From the NCBI GenBank assembly GCA_963669155.1, contig OZ022584.1:6087681-6151680 (forward strand): a stretch of 64,000 nt of DNA. Direction: 5' to 3'. This DNA is from Arbacia lixula. Taxonomy: Eukaryota > Echinodermata > Echinoidea > Arbacioida > Arbaciidae. Below the pieces are notes generated by a model. That model searched no databases, was not told the DNA's origin, and saw only the letters and a program-made list of their open reading frames with translations. Shown here in pieces: positions 1 to 11,186 of this stretch (position 1 is the stretch's first letter; each line of letters opens with the position of its first letter). A program made the position numbers and the translations under genes.

Positions 1-304
1 TTTTTCTTCTACAGTTTTCACGGTTTTCTTTTTGGTCTACGGTTTTCCACGGTTTTGCTCGGGTTAGATCAGAACCTGCAATAAAAGAAACTGAATCAAC
101 ATTGCGTCTCTTGCTTAGTGATCTGTTGCTTTGTTACAAAAGTAGCGTCACGGACAGTTAGGATTCGCATGTTACAAACTTATAAATGATATTCCTATTA
201 AATAGAATAATAATCATAATACTAATAGATATGTGTAATAGTAATGATGATAAAGCAATTCCATAATACATAAGAATGAAATCTTTTCTGATACCCCCCC
301 CCCC
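1..304. other. No recognisable gene; left edge of window
   Basis: AT-rich sequence with no coding signature on either strand, ending in a run of C at about 291-306. The open frame read through here on the minus strand is low-complexity Cys/Val from the neighbouring CA repeat. Confidence 0.5.
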
Positions 305-419
305 CCGAACATATAAATCCACCTCCACACAAAACATGTAAGTCCACCCCATCCCCCTACACACACACACATACACACTCACATACATACTCACACACAA
401 AAATAAACACACACACACA

Positions 420-450
<31 letters not shown>
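305..450. repeat. (CA)n-rich microsatellite at LINE 3' side
   Basis: Imperfect CA-rich repeat, purest at about 357-450. It abuts the 3' end of the minus-strand LINE remnant, leaving only about 25 bp of 3' untranslated LINE sequence (450-474) between the stop codon and the repeat. Confidence 0.85.
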
Positions 451-1937
451 CACTCTAACCTTATGTGCTATTTCTTAAAAGGTAACATTCTCCCATTTTA
501 ACAGATGTAATCCTAACTTGTTTCTTTTTAAAGCAATTTCTTTTTCTTCATTCCGATATTCCGTTATCTTTTTAAATATTACCTCATGAGATGGAATTAC
601 ACCCTCCGATCTAGATCGAAAAATAATGTATTTTAAGATAAAAATGACTGTATTGCAACATTTTATATTAAGATCTTTTCCCTTGATACCTACATGAATA
701 TCTATCCACTCTGCATTTTCAAAAACTATCGCTTCCAATCTTTCTATAACTTTTTGCCATAAATGTTTGATATACACACAATCCCAGAATACATGTTGAT
801 ACGTTTCTACCTTAATGCCACAAAAGGAACACTGATTATTATCAACAAACCCGAACATAAAAAGGTTTTCTTTTGTATAGATAGCTCCATGCAGTAATTT
901 ATACTGAAATTCCCTGACTTTTGTTAGAAGTGTTGTACTTCGTGGTCTTAGAAAAATATCTGTAATCTCTTTCTTTGAAAATGTGAAATCATGAAGATTA
1001 TCTTCAATTCGTAAAGTGTATAATTCTTGTAATTTTGTAACAAATACTTCATACAGCTTTCTGGATGGGAGATCTTTGAGTAACATTGTATTTTCAAAAA
1101 TCTTCAATGAAATACTATATTCCTGTACATCAACTGAGTAGAAGTCATATACATTCCCTTTGTATTTCCCACTTGTTAAAATTGCATTACATATTTCCAA
1201 AACTTTCAATATATTTTCAGCTCCTAATCCTAAATTTTGAAAATATGTAAGTGCTCTTATTTGATTTTTTTCAAGAATTTGATCAAATAAATATATATTT
1301 TTCTCAAGTAAATCTCCATGAAAAATCATTTTACCTTTACACAAATACCCCTTATTGTTAAAAAAGATTGGATTAATCTTTCCTTCTTTAAAGTTCCTAA
1401 TATACTCCATATCTTGCCATACCCTTAAAATGTTTAAATAAAACTGAGAAGTTTTTAGTTTCAATAATTTTGTATCATAATTGCACAGAAAGATAAATCT
1501 TCCCCCCACTGTCCTTAAGGTGAAGTCAAAAAAAAGTTTCCATCCCATTCTCTTTTCACCATATAAAAGCCTTTTTAACCACATAATTCTTTGAGTTTTA
1601 ACAAATAATTCATAGTCTATCATTCTTAATCCACCATCACCATAGTCCTGGAAACAAATAACTGTTTTGATTCGATCTTTCCCATTCCATATAAATTCAA
1701 AACAGATCTTATTGATCTCAGTCACTACCCACTTTGGAACCACTAATGATGAAGAAACATAATTCAATTTAGACAAAGCATAAGTTTTCAGTAAATGTAC
1801 TTTCCCCATGATAGTTAAATCTCTTTGTTTCCACCAACCAAGAAGTCTTTTTATTTTACTTAGTATCTCTTTGTAATTTAATTCCTCTGTGATTTTTATA
1901 TCCATTGAAAAATACACCCCTAAAATTGAAAAATTGA
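450..1937 (-). mobile_element. L1/Tx1-like LINE, 5'-truncated ORF2 C-terminal part
   Basis: An uninterrupted minus-strand reading frame runs from about 1,937 to the stop at 475-477 and encodes roughly 485 residues. It resembles the region downstream of the reverse transcriptase fingers/palm in L1-type ORF2: thumb-like segment (NYKEILSKIKRLLGWWKQRD, then GKVHLLKTYALSKLNY), the WLKRLLYG segment, and a C-terminal zinc-knuckle-like motif CSFCGIKVETYQHVFWDC (C-x2-C-x7-H-x4-C). Endonuclease and the YADD palm motif are absent, so this is a 5'-truncated, non-autonomous copy, yet without stops over its length, hence fairly young. Family placement (L1/Tx1) is by recognition of these segments. Both ends lie in CA/TG microsatellite. 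The extreme 5' end shows a short repeat of its own first ~30 bp (1,905-1,955). Confidence 0.8.
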
Positions 1938-1949
1938 AAAATACACCCC

Positions 1950-2040
1950 TAAAACACACACACACACACATACACACACACACACATATACACACATACA
2001 TACACATACACACAAACACAAACACACACACACACACACG
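1950..2040. repeat. (CA)n microsatellite at LINE 5' side
   Basis: Nearly pure CA with occasional TA/AA units. Same repeat type and orientation as the repeat on the other side of the LINE remnant, as if the element had landed inside a CA/TG tract. Confidence 0.85.
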
Positions 2041-2288
2041 TACTATTTTCCTTTGTAAATGAGCGGGGGGGGGGGGGGGGGGCGGGAACCGGGATGTTTG
2101 TAGTTATGGCGGGGCACGCCTTTTGTTGAGAGTACGATCCATGCAAGAAAGTCACTTTGAAACTAATCGATAGTACTTTCACCATGTGCGGAATGTGGCT
2201 ATACAGAAAGTACATGTACTCCCTATGGAATGTTTCTCTTTTCTCACTTTTTCCCCACCCCCTCTCGCCCCCCCCCCCCCCATCTCTC

Positions 2289-2327
<39 letters not shown>

Positions 2328-2683
2328 ATGATAATATAATGATGTGAGGAAGTGATCCCTGATTATGAGCGTAATCAAATTAAAGCCAGACCTCTGTTTT
2401 TTAACAAAGCAAGTCGTTTTAATCTGGAAAAAGAGGGCATTATGATCGGTGGGATGAAGAAACTTACAAAGCTATGCACTTACAAACTGATGCAATATGA
2501 AGCGTTGTAGTGAATTCCTATTGATTGCTCAATATTTCGGTCATAGACCTTTTCTCAAGAACCTTGATGAAGGTGTATGACCGAAATATTAAGCAGATTT
2601 CTCTTCTCCAGCGTCTTTATTCATTGTTTATATTTTCATTCACTTTTCATCGCCATCGCAACCTCATATATTATTCTTATATG

Positions 2684-2710
<27 letters not shown>
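2041..2710. other. Non-coding interval with G-run and (TC)n
   Basis: Contains a poly-G run (about 2,065-2,082), a C-run (2,268-2,281), a CT microsatellite (2,282-2,325) and a short TA repeat at 2,686-2,715. No gene seen. Confidence 0.6.
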
Positions 2711-2718
<8 letters not shown>

Positions 2719-2815
2719 GAAAGAAATAGATAAAGAGAACAATGGTAGGCGTAGCTTAAATCAAGGTTCCCCAGAGCTATCTACCCTTTGGAAAAATTGG
2801 TTATGCCGAAAAAAT

Positions 2816-2886
2816 GTCTCTGCCGGGAATCGAACCCGGGCCCCCAGCTTTGAACGCCGGTGCCTTAACCACTAGACCACAGAGAC
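2816..2886 (-). tRNA. tRNA gene, anticodon UCA (opal-suppressor type), copy 1
   Basis: Read on the minus strand the 71 nt fold into a full cloverleaf: 7-bp acceptor (GTCTCTG with CAGAGAC, perfect), 4-bp D stem (GTCT/AGGC, one G-U), anticodon stem CCGGC/GCTGG (one G-U), 4-nt variable loop, T arm CCGGG-TTCGATT-CCCGG. B box GGTTCGATTCC and an A-box-like TGGTCTAGTGGTTAAGG are present. A T6 run, the Pol III terminator, begins 2 nt past the 3' end; the discriminator base is A. The loop GTTCAAA puts U33 before anticodon TCA, with A36-A37-A38 as in tRNAs reading UNN codons. The anticodon would read UGA. It lacks the long variable arm of selenocysteine tRNA. The body looks closest to the Glu/Asp-type D arm; charging identity cannot be told. 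A tRNA-like repeat remains possible. Confidence 0.8.
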
Positions 2887-3223
2887 GGGTTAGTGGCTAA
2901 GGCGACCCCGATCCGATTGACCGTCAGATTGACAAATTCTCGACACTATACCAATTATAATTTCCTTTGTTGGGTGCAGGTGGGTTTTGAACAATGACAA
3001 GCCGCCATGCCTCAGCTGGATCAAAGCTAGTACTTTGATGCAGTACACGTATGGGAGAAATTATATCAATGTAAGAAATTATACATATACAACAGCTTTG
3101 GCAACTCTTTTATTTAAATATTTTGTGAAAGAAATAGATAAAGAGAACAATGGTAGGCGTAGCTTAAATCAAGGTTCCCCAGAGCTATCTACCCTTTGGA
3201 AAAATTGGTTATGCCGAAAAAAT

Positions 3224-3294
3224 GTCTCTGCCGGGAATCGAACCCGGGCCCCCAGCTTTGAACGCCGGTGCCTTAACCACTAGACCACAGAGAC
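3224..3294 (-). tRNA. tRNA gene, anticodon UCA, copy 2
   Basis: Base-for-base identical to the copy 408 bp to the left, with the same A and B boxes, perfect acceptor stem and the same T6 terminator just downstream on the minus strand. Its presence in a tandem unit fits duplicated tRNA clusters common in invertebrate genomes. Confidence 0.8.
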
Positions 3295-3496
3295 GGGTTA
3301 GTGGCTAAGGCGACCCCGATACGATTGACCGTCAGATTGACAAATTCTCGACACTATACCAATTATAATTTCCTTTGTTGGGTGCAGGTGGGTTTTGAAC
3401 AATGACAAGCCGCCATGCTCAGCTGGATCAAAGCTATTACTTTGATGCAGTACACGTATGGGAGAAATTATATCAATGTAAGAAATTATACATATA

Positions 3497-3697
3497 CAAC
3501 AGCTTTGGCAACTCTTTTATTTAAAATATTTTGTGAAAGAAATGTATGAAGAGAACAATGGTAGGCGTAGCTTAATTCAAGGTTCCGCAAAGGGTAGATT
3601 GCTCTGGGGAACCTTGAATTAAGCTACGCCTACCATTGTTCTCTTCATACATTTCTTTCACAAAATATTTAAATAAAAGAGTTGCCAAAGCTGTTGT
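3497..3697. repeat. ~90-bp-arm palindrome built from tRNA-unit flank
   Basis: The left arm (about 3,497-3,586) and right arm (3,608-3,697) are inverted copies with essentially one indel, separated by about 21 bp. Both arms are the flank normally found just beyond the tRNA in the 408-bp unit; the tRNA itself is missing from this third unit. Confidence 0.9.
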
Positions 3698-4100
3698 ATA
3701 TATATACGTGTGTGTGCGTGTGTGTGATTCCCATTACATGCCACTCCCGTCATGCCTTACTCATTGGAACCCTATGTATGCACCAATAATGGACAATTCT
3801 CTTTCTATGTGCAGTATATATCATGAAGCGCTTCTTCGGTTGTATTGTTACAAAGTCCTTGATGACTTTCCTCTCCTAACTCCCTCCTCTTTTTAGGCAC
3901 GCCTCACAATCATTAGAAAATGTACATTAACATATTCTACTATTGTTACAGGTGATTTCGAGTTCTTTGCCTTTCCACGCTAAGCAAGCACAATTTCAAC
4001 ACTCATCGAATTAAGTCCTGCTTTCTTTAATAAGCTCCATTTTGCAAATCGCCTGATCACCTCCGCGATAGTAAGCAAATAATCAGCGTTGGTGAGGGTG

Positions 4101-4231
4101 ATGGGACGAACTATCACTTCCGAGGCGATCTGGATGTAGCTATCTTTCCGAAGCGCAGCTGAGGAAAGATATATATATATATACTTACGTATATATTCAG
4201 ATCGCCGAGGAAGTGATAGCTCGTCTCATTG
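4101..4231. repeat. Imperfect inverted repeat
   Basis: Arms of about 30 bp (4,101-4,133 and 4,198-4,231) share the core CTATCACTTCC...GGCGATCTG in opposite orientation, with a TA-repeat centre. Probably a fold-back element remnant. Confidence 0.7.
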
Positions 4232-4362
4232 CTTGAAACCAAAAGTTGATTATTTGCTTTATATTCCACATCTGAAACCAACTATCTATACCAAAAATGA
4301 CAATTTGACGTAAAAAAGTAATGTTTACTTATCCCCATAACCCCGAGCCGCTGCCATGGGGA

Positions 4363-4455
4363 ACACGCGTTAGGACGCGCATTAGGACGCGCATTAGGAC
4401 GCGTATTAGGACGCGTATTAGGACGCGCATTAGGACGCGCGTTAGGACGCGTTAG
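4363..4455. repeat. 12-bp CpG-rich minisatellite
   Basis: About eight tandem copies of a unit close to GCGCATTAGGAC, with CGCGT and CGCGC variants. A lone related copy (CACGCATTAGGACT) lies at about 4,517. Confidence 0.9.
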
Positions 4456-5023
4456 ATGTCAAGTGATAGTCCGAGTGTAACGCACTTTTATTTCGCGCGT
4501 ACTCAAAATATTAATCACGCATTAGGACTGTGAGGAGTGAAGAGATCAGCGAAACCAAAAAGTACTATCACCTTGAGTGTAACGAACTTTTATTCTCAGG
4601 TGATCTGATAGGAAAAACTACGCCTCATCACGTGATCAACTCTTGACCAATCATATAGCAACATTCTTAGTATGTGGAATATAATATAGTATATGTACGT
4701 ACACAAAACATGTAATTCATAACCTGTAACATCTATTACTTCTACTCCTCCCCCTTCACCTCTCCTTTTCTCTTCACACTTCTCCTCGCTCTCTATAGTA
4801 ATGTCAATATTTCTCTCACTGAACACCCCCTCCCCTTACCCTTCTACGTCTCTCCCTGTCTAATCCGTCCATTCTCCATATACACCACAATGGTCATGAT
4901 GGTACGTGTCTGTTTGGTGTTGGTCTACTAGTGGTCTGGACATCAGTCTTCCACCGCTCTTGTTCCATAGTTCCTGCCTTGTTCTGAGTCATCCGGTTGT
5001 TTGATGATCCGTGTATCAATCGT

Positions 5024-5184
5024 GTCCAGGGCCCGTAACATTTGCAATCAATCCCAAAATGGCAATGGCCAATCAACATCATTGTTGCATGACCCGTTTG
5101 TTCAATCAGAACCAGTAACCAATCAGAATTCGTCTTTTAAATTTGCAATTGATCGCAAACCCTTATGTTACGGGGCCCAGAACG
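5024..5184. repeat. Fold-back repeat with GGGCCCGTAACAT arms
   Basis: The left arm (CCAGGGCCCGTAACAT, then TTGCAATCAAT) is mirrored by the right arm at about 5,142-5,184 (TTGCAATTGATCGC... GTTACGGGGCCC). The centre has several CCAATCA boxes. A short non-autonomous DNA element is likely. Confidence 0.65.
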
Positions 5185-5500
5185 CAAATATCTTTTCAAC
5201 AATATGAATGTGTGGACTGAGTTACCATGGTTACAAAAAGCCTCCCACTAATCCTGGAGTTCCGGTTTGATAAAACACTAAAATAATAATAACTGAAGAG
5301 AAACTCGTCTTATAAAGAGTTGCAATAGATCTTATTCAATCTCAATATCCTATCTCTAATGTGTACGGTTACGCTTGATATCAATCGTAAATCACGTTGC
5401 GATAAATCACAACTCTGAAAAAAAGACAGGGCCGCAAACAATTATTTTGAATAGACCGTAATCTAATTCTGAGACATGGCACATTCATTTGCATACTTAC

Positions 5501-5563
5501 TATTGTGGCGATGACGACCAATACTGATGGAATCATCTTGCGAGCTTTGTTAACTCCAGACAT
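5501..5563 (-). CDS. Possible first coding exon, membrane/signal segment
   Basis: On the minus strand an ATG at 5,563 opens 21 codons, MSGVNKARK then a hydrophobic stretch (MIPSVLVVIATI), ending at a consensus splice donor GTAAGT (exon end 5,501, phase 0). A basic N-terminus followed by a hydrophobic segment would suit a signal anchor or signal peptide. No continuation exon was identified to the left, so this rests on the ATG, the hydrophobicity and the donor alone. It could be chance. Confidence 0.25.
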
Positions 5564-5804
5564 TTTATTTCACAATTCCCACTTTGTTTTCCAATACGCA
5601 AATCATTCATGACACTACATCACAGATGCGCTATTTCCACCCGTTCAGCCTTGCCTTCTGCGAAGGTGCTGCACTTTCGATGCCGCGGATTATCAAGATG
5701 AGAGCGTCTAGCAACTGAGAGATTAAATTGTACAAGAGAATAGTTCGCTGTATATCACGTGGGTAGCGACTACCAATGAACTCTCTGTATCCCTTTCTTA
5801 CTTT

Positions 5805-5812
5805 TACTCTTA

Positions 5813-5848
<36 letters not shown>

Positions 5849-5900
5849 ATCTCACTCTTTCTTTCTTTCTTTCTTTCTCTTCCTCCCCCTCTCTCTCGTT
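5805..5900. repeat. (CT)n microsatellite
   Basis: CT/CTTT simple repeat upstream of the P450 gene. Another CT tract lies at about 6,208-6,281, directly before the first P450 exon. Confidence 0.85.
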
Positions 5901-6217
5901 CAATAATATACTATATTGTCCATCTCTCCTGGCGTGTTTTACGACTATGGAACGAGATAACAAAACGGATATGCGTTTTAAAACAAAGCTTACTTCGTTT
6001 ACTTCGACGTGACAAATAATTTAGTAATTGCCACGTTTCGCCTGCTCGGTTTAATGATTGTGTTGATAAAAAAGTTTTATACAACATGAGTTTTCACCTA
6101 GAATTAGTAGTTGAGTACCGATTTACTGGATATTAACATGTATAATGTACATTTATATACATTTTTTTTTATTTCTCACACGCACATACACACATACATA
6201 CACACAGTCTCTCTCTC

Positions 6218-6267
<50 letters not shown>

Positions 6268-6333
6268 TCTCTCTCTCTCATGCGTCTTTTTTTTTTTTTT
6301 TGTTTACTATGTCCCTCCACTTCGCTCCAGATC

Positions 6334-9300
6334 ATGGACTTTGTCGTGACAGCAAGCGGTTGGAGTCAGCTCCTGGTCTCTGTTGTGGTAGTCTTAACCG
6401 TTGCCTGGGTGGTGCGGGTATTGATCCAGCAACCTCGTAACCTTCCCCCCGGACCACGAGGCCTGCCCATCATCGGTATCGGTTACACCATTCTTAGGTA
6501 GGTATCGCGATCACCATCATAATCATCATTATCAAGCAGTACACTGATCCTGGGTTGTCTTAATTCTGCTAGAAAATCCGGGAGAAACGGACTAGCATTT
6601 TCCCCTTCAAATTTGATACTATTGAAGTGGTGTGTGGAAAAATGGCAATATTCTCGATTGTTTGCTTTAAATCAATCAAGTTGAAAATAAGTTGACGAAC
6701 AAGTAGTAGAAATGGGGAAATCAGTAATTCCCGTGATGTTGTTTATCAAGGTTGTGATATTTTACAGCAGAGCGAAACAGGACGTCCAACGTTCAAACAA
6801 ACCAAATACAAATTGTTAGTAGAAATGAAAACAAAGAAAAAATGTGAATTTATAGAGGCTAATGAATATGATAACGTTTAAGTTGTTCAGTAACACCCAC
6901 GTATGATAGGAGGGGTGGCCGAATGTGCGTATGTACATGTGTATGTGTGTGTGTATATGTGAGTGTGAGTATGTGAGTGTAAAATGAAATGTAACCAACA
7001 TTTCTCATCTCCATCATCGTCATCTTTACCACTATCAGCATCACCATCAGCATTTTCACTACCCTTATTATCACAGTCACTATCATCATATCCATTATTA
7101 ACATCAACATCATCACCATCAACAACATCATCGCCATCATCACCTCCACCATAATCACCATCACCACCATCATCACCACAACCACCACCATCATCACCAC
7201 AACCACCACCATCACCATGCATCATCTTCATCACCACCACCGCCACCACCATCATCATTACCATCATCATCATCACCACTATCATTACTATCATCACCAT
7301 CATCGTAACCTCCATCACCGTCACTATCATCACCATCCCCACCATCACCATCACTGTCACCATCACCACCACCATTACCACTATTATCATCACCACCACC
7401 CTCACCACCACGACTATCGTCACCCCCTTTATACCATTAGTCCATTACCACCGTCACCACCCGTCATTAACACAGTAATATGGGTCCTTGTCTTGATCTG
7501 ATATGTATATAGATCAAAGATTAGTAACATGGAGATGATGGCTTCGTTTGCCAAGGAGTACGGCGAAATCTTCCACTTCCGGGTAGGGAGTCAGCGAGTG
7601 GTGTGCCTGAACTCATACGCGGCCATCAAACGGGCCTTCCAGAACCCTCTCCTTCAGGGCAGGCTCTCTAGCAGGATCCGCTACAACGCCACGGGGCTGG
7701 ACAACCATGGTGAGGAAAGGATGCTCTGGAACATGGGAGCGATTTGCTGCTGCGATTTGCAGCTGCGATTTGCCGCTGCGATTTGCCGCTGCGATTTGCA
7801 AATACATTCATCAACATACATAACTGACATAGCTGTAGAGTACTGAAGTGTGACGGCATATGAGCATGTTGTCAAGACTAGTGGTTCTAACTATGAGGAT
7901 GGAGCAAATAGCGGTGATCATAGCGGGGACTGCCATTGGGAGTGCCCGACACTAGCTCGCTAGACAATCAGTCGGACCAGTGAAACTCTGACTTGAATGA
8001 TGTTGGTTAGAACCAGAAACATGCATAACAATGATATGACGACACCACTTCGGTGCTCTATAGTCATGGCGGCTCATGTACCACTTCACCGGTGAGGAGA
8101 AATCGTGTGCACAACCTAATTGCGACTTGCGAGTGCCATCGCCATGACATTAATGGCAGCGCCAAACCGCATCCATTAACGTACATGAATGAGGCGTCAG
8201 TGAATACGTTACTTTGTAGAGGATCTAAGCCCCAAGTTTCACTACCCCTCGCGATTAGACATTATGCCCTCCCTCTGGTTATCCCAGTGTCAGTGTCCAA
8301 CATACTTAACCTTCATCTGACCCTGACAAGTTGTTACGTGGTGGGTTGCACTTCCACTTTATGGGGACATCAAGAACTCAAGATAACGCTGACTGATGAT
8401 ATAAACTTTGTACTTGATAACAACAAGGGTTTCTCGTCCTCGTAATATTTTCGATAAAGCTCATTGTTACACTGCTATTATCACAATTGTCCTCTCGGTA
8501 ACACCACGCGGTTGACATTAAAGGGATAATTCGTCCTGATTTTTTGTGGTTTCAAGAAAATCAAACACATGAAAGAAACATATTTAGGTTTGATGAAAAT
8601 CCGTCAAAGGACAAGAAAGTTATGATCTGACTTTGTGACGTCACGTGCGAGGTTTTTCCCCATATGTTTTCCCATATGTACAATTTTTCAAATATGTGCA
8701 TTTTCTCAAAAAAATATGCATAGCCTACTTCTACTTGTGCTTTGATACATCATCTGAAATACGTTTTACACACATACTTGTACGAAAAATGTTAATTCCG
8801 TTGTCAAAAACAGAGCAATTTATGTAATTATATTGTACACAATATATGAGAACACCTTGCACGTAGCGTCACAAAATTTAGCGTCACAAAATCGAATAAC
8901 TTTCTTTTCCTTTGACCGACTTTTGTCAAACCTTCACTAAAATGTTTCTTTTATGTTTCTGCTCTTTATATTGAAACCAACTTCTCTTCAAATCGTTTGT
9001 AGATATGTGCAGGATTTCCGGCCCTATGTAGGCAGACTTTGTTGTGAACAGGTAGACTACTGTACAGCTCACACGAATGCGTGCCCGTCCTCGCAACAGG
9101 TAGTGCACATGTATATATGTCCAAAGTGTAATGTCACGGTAAATGTATGATCAGTTTTTGTATAGCTCATAACTTACAAAAAACATTATATCATATATCT
9201 AAAAACATCATGGCACGATTGTCGAGATGTAATGGATTATTTTTGCTCAAACCTCTATGATTAAGCACAGGTCTTATCCTATCCCATGGGGAAAATTGGC

Positions 9301-11155
9301 GAGAGCAGCGCCATTTCGCATTCTCCGTTTTCCGCAGCCTGGGTGTCGGTAAGAAGACTTACGAGGACATCATTGGAGCAGAGCTGGAGCAGTTGTCGTA
9401 CGCCTTCGGCGCCCTCAGCGGTGAACCCTTTGACCCCGATGACTTGATCACTAGCGCCATAGCTAATGTGATATGTACATTGACGTTTGGGACGCAGTAC
9501 GAGTACTCAGACTCAAATTTTAAAAAGGTAATTATTTGGGTAAATCCCCTGCACGTGCCCTTTGTTTCCTTCACACCTCGCGCCCTTCTGAAATCTGAGT
9601 TAATAACTGCAAAAGTGAACAAATACAGATAAGAGAAGACGAGGAGATTATATGAAGATACCTGGAAGACACCCTCGCAAACAAAGCTTCTATCTATATT
9701 TGAAAAAGAAGGTGAGCAAACCACAAGAAATTGCCAATTAAGCGCATTTTTTACATGATTCACAAAGTGATGTTGTTCTTAAATAGTTCACTGATTTTTA
9801 TACTGATTCTTATGCATTTCGTTATGGCTTCCAAAAGACATGAAAGATGTGAATCCTCACATCGGACATTACTCTCATTGAACCACGTCCATTGAATAAT
9901 GATGATGGTTATGTGCGTTGTTGCAGGTGGTTGGTCTCATTGCGGACTACTTCACACTGATTGGAGCAGGTGGGGGTCTGGCCAATCTACCCATACCTGG
10001 ACTCGCAAGACTGCCTTTCGGCCCTGCCCCCTCGTTGACTCGCGTCTTCAAAGGGGTTCACGTCTTCATCTCGGAAATGATCGTCAACCACCAGTCCACA
10101 TTCGACCCCGACGCACCTCGGGATTTCATCGACCTCTACCTCAAGAAGATGGACGACCTCGAGGTATCGTTTGTTAACCTTGAACTATTGTCTGGTGATG
10201 TGGTGTTTTGACAGCACTTTTCATAGTATGCAGTATTTTGTATGACACGGAAGGAGTCAATACTAAAGCGTTGGGCCTTTTCTACTTAATATTCGCTAAG
10301 AGAAAATATATCGTTATTGACAAAATTTTGAGACTTACAAGGTCTTAACTGAGATTATTCTTTATTGACATTAACCACTTTTGGAGAGATAGAAAGCTCA
10401 GCTTTGGAAATGACAAAGAGTATCTTTCCCTTAGCTATGAATTTGATACGAAAAATCGTTGATTTTCCTTCATTGAGGATATTACCTTCCCTACCATTGA
10501 CAACTGCGTTTTCAAACACACTTGTTGCCACATTTGTCTCGATTATTTTCAAAACGCATATGAAGGAAAAGATAATTATATCCCTTAATGAAACAAATGA
10601 ATGATACAGTAAGGCTAGCATGTATATATTTTCGTTGCCAAATGTCCATGCCGCTTTATAAGAAAAAGTCGTCCCACAATGTTCTGCTCAGTCGCTTTCG
10701 GATTGTGTTTACAGTCATGTTCGCTTCCCATGTAGCGGAAGCGGATATGACTTCAAAATCCATCGGGATGTCGCTCGATGTTGCATTATGGGACGATTCT
10801 CAATACTATGGTATGGCGAATTTCGTCTTTGTCAACGCACTGTCTACCCTCTCTGCATGAAGGGTAGCGAAACGTCATTGTCTCTGGATAACCTACGAGC
10901 CTCAATCTTCGATTTGTTCTTGGCCGGAACGGAAACGACATCGTCTTCCCTGAAATGGTCGTTGCTTTTCCTGATGTCGAACCCCGATGTACAAGCGAAG
11001 GTGCAAGAGGAACTCGACCGCGTGGTCGGTCGAGATCGTTTACCCAAATTGAGTGACCGGCCGAAGCTGCCGTACACGAGTGCCGTCATTCTAGAGGCAA
11101 GCCTGCCACCATCATTTTTGTCTATGTTTTATCTCTTTCTTCATCCCCCACTCTT

Positions 11156-11186
<31 letters not shown>

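Larger units (their letters stand above)
2711..3531. repeat. Two tandem 408-bp units, each with a tRNA gene
   Basis: Sequence from about 2,714 repeats almost identically at an offset of exactly 408 bp; only isolated differences were seen outside the tRNA. Each unit carries one minus-strand tRNA gene and about 330 bp of flank. A third, damaged unit follows and is folded into a palindrome (see 3,497-3,697). Confidence 0.9.
3698..5500. other. Non-coding interval with several small repeats
   Basis: No gene recognised. Holds an inverted repeat at 4,101-4,231, a CpG-rich minisatellite at 4,363-4,455 and an inverted repeat at 5,024-5,184. If the exon proposed at 5,501-5,563 is real, this would be its intron, but no matching downstream exon was found. 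Confidence 0.5.

Noticed and set aside
158..448. Cys/Val-rich reading frame on minus
   Set aside because: Pure artefact of the CA/TG microsatellite.
7217..7501. Poly-histidine reading frame on plus
   Set aside because: Generated by the (CAY)n repeat inside P450 intron 1; lies between two well-defined exons.
7529..7846. Continuation of P450 exon 2 past 7,709
   Set aside because: The frame after GLDNHG runs into the 13-bp repeat. The donor at 7,710 and exon 3 at 9,271 restore the WREQR motif in phase.
8053..8445. 130-codon open frame on plus
   Set aside because: Lies in P450 intron 2, no recognisable domain, no splice context; chance frame.
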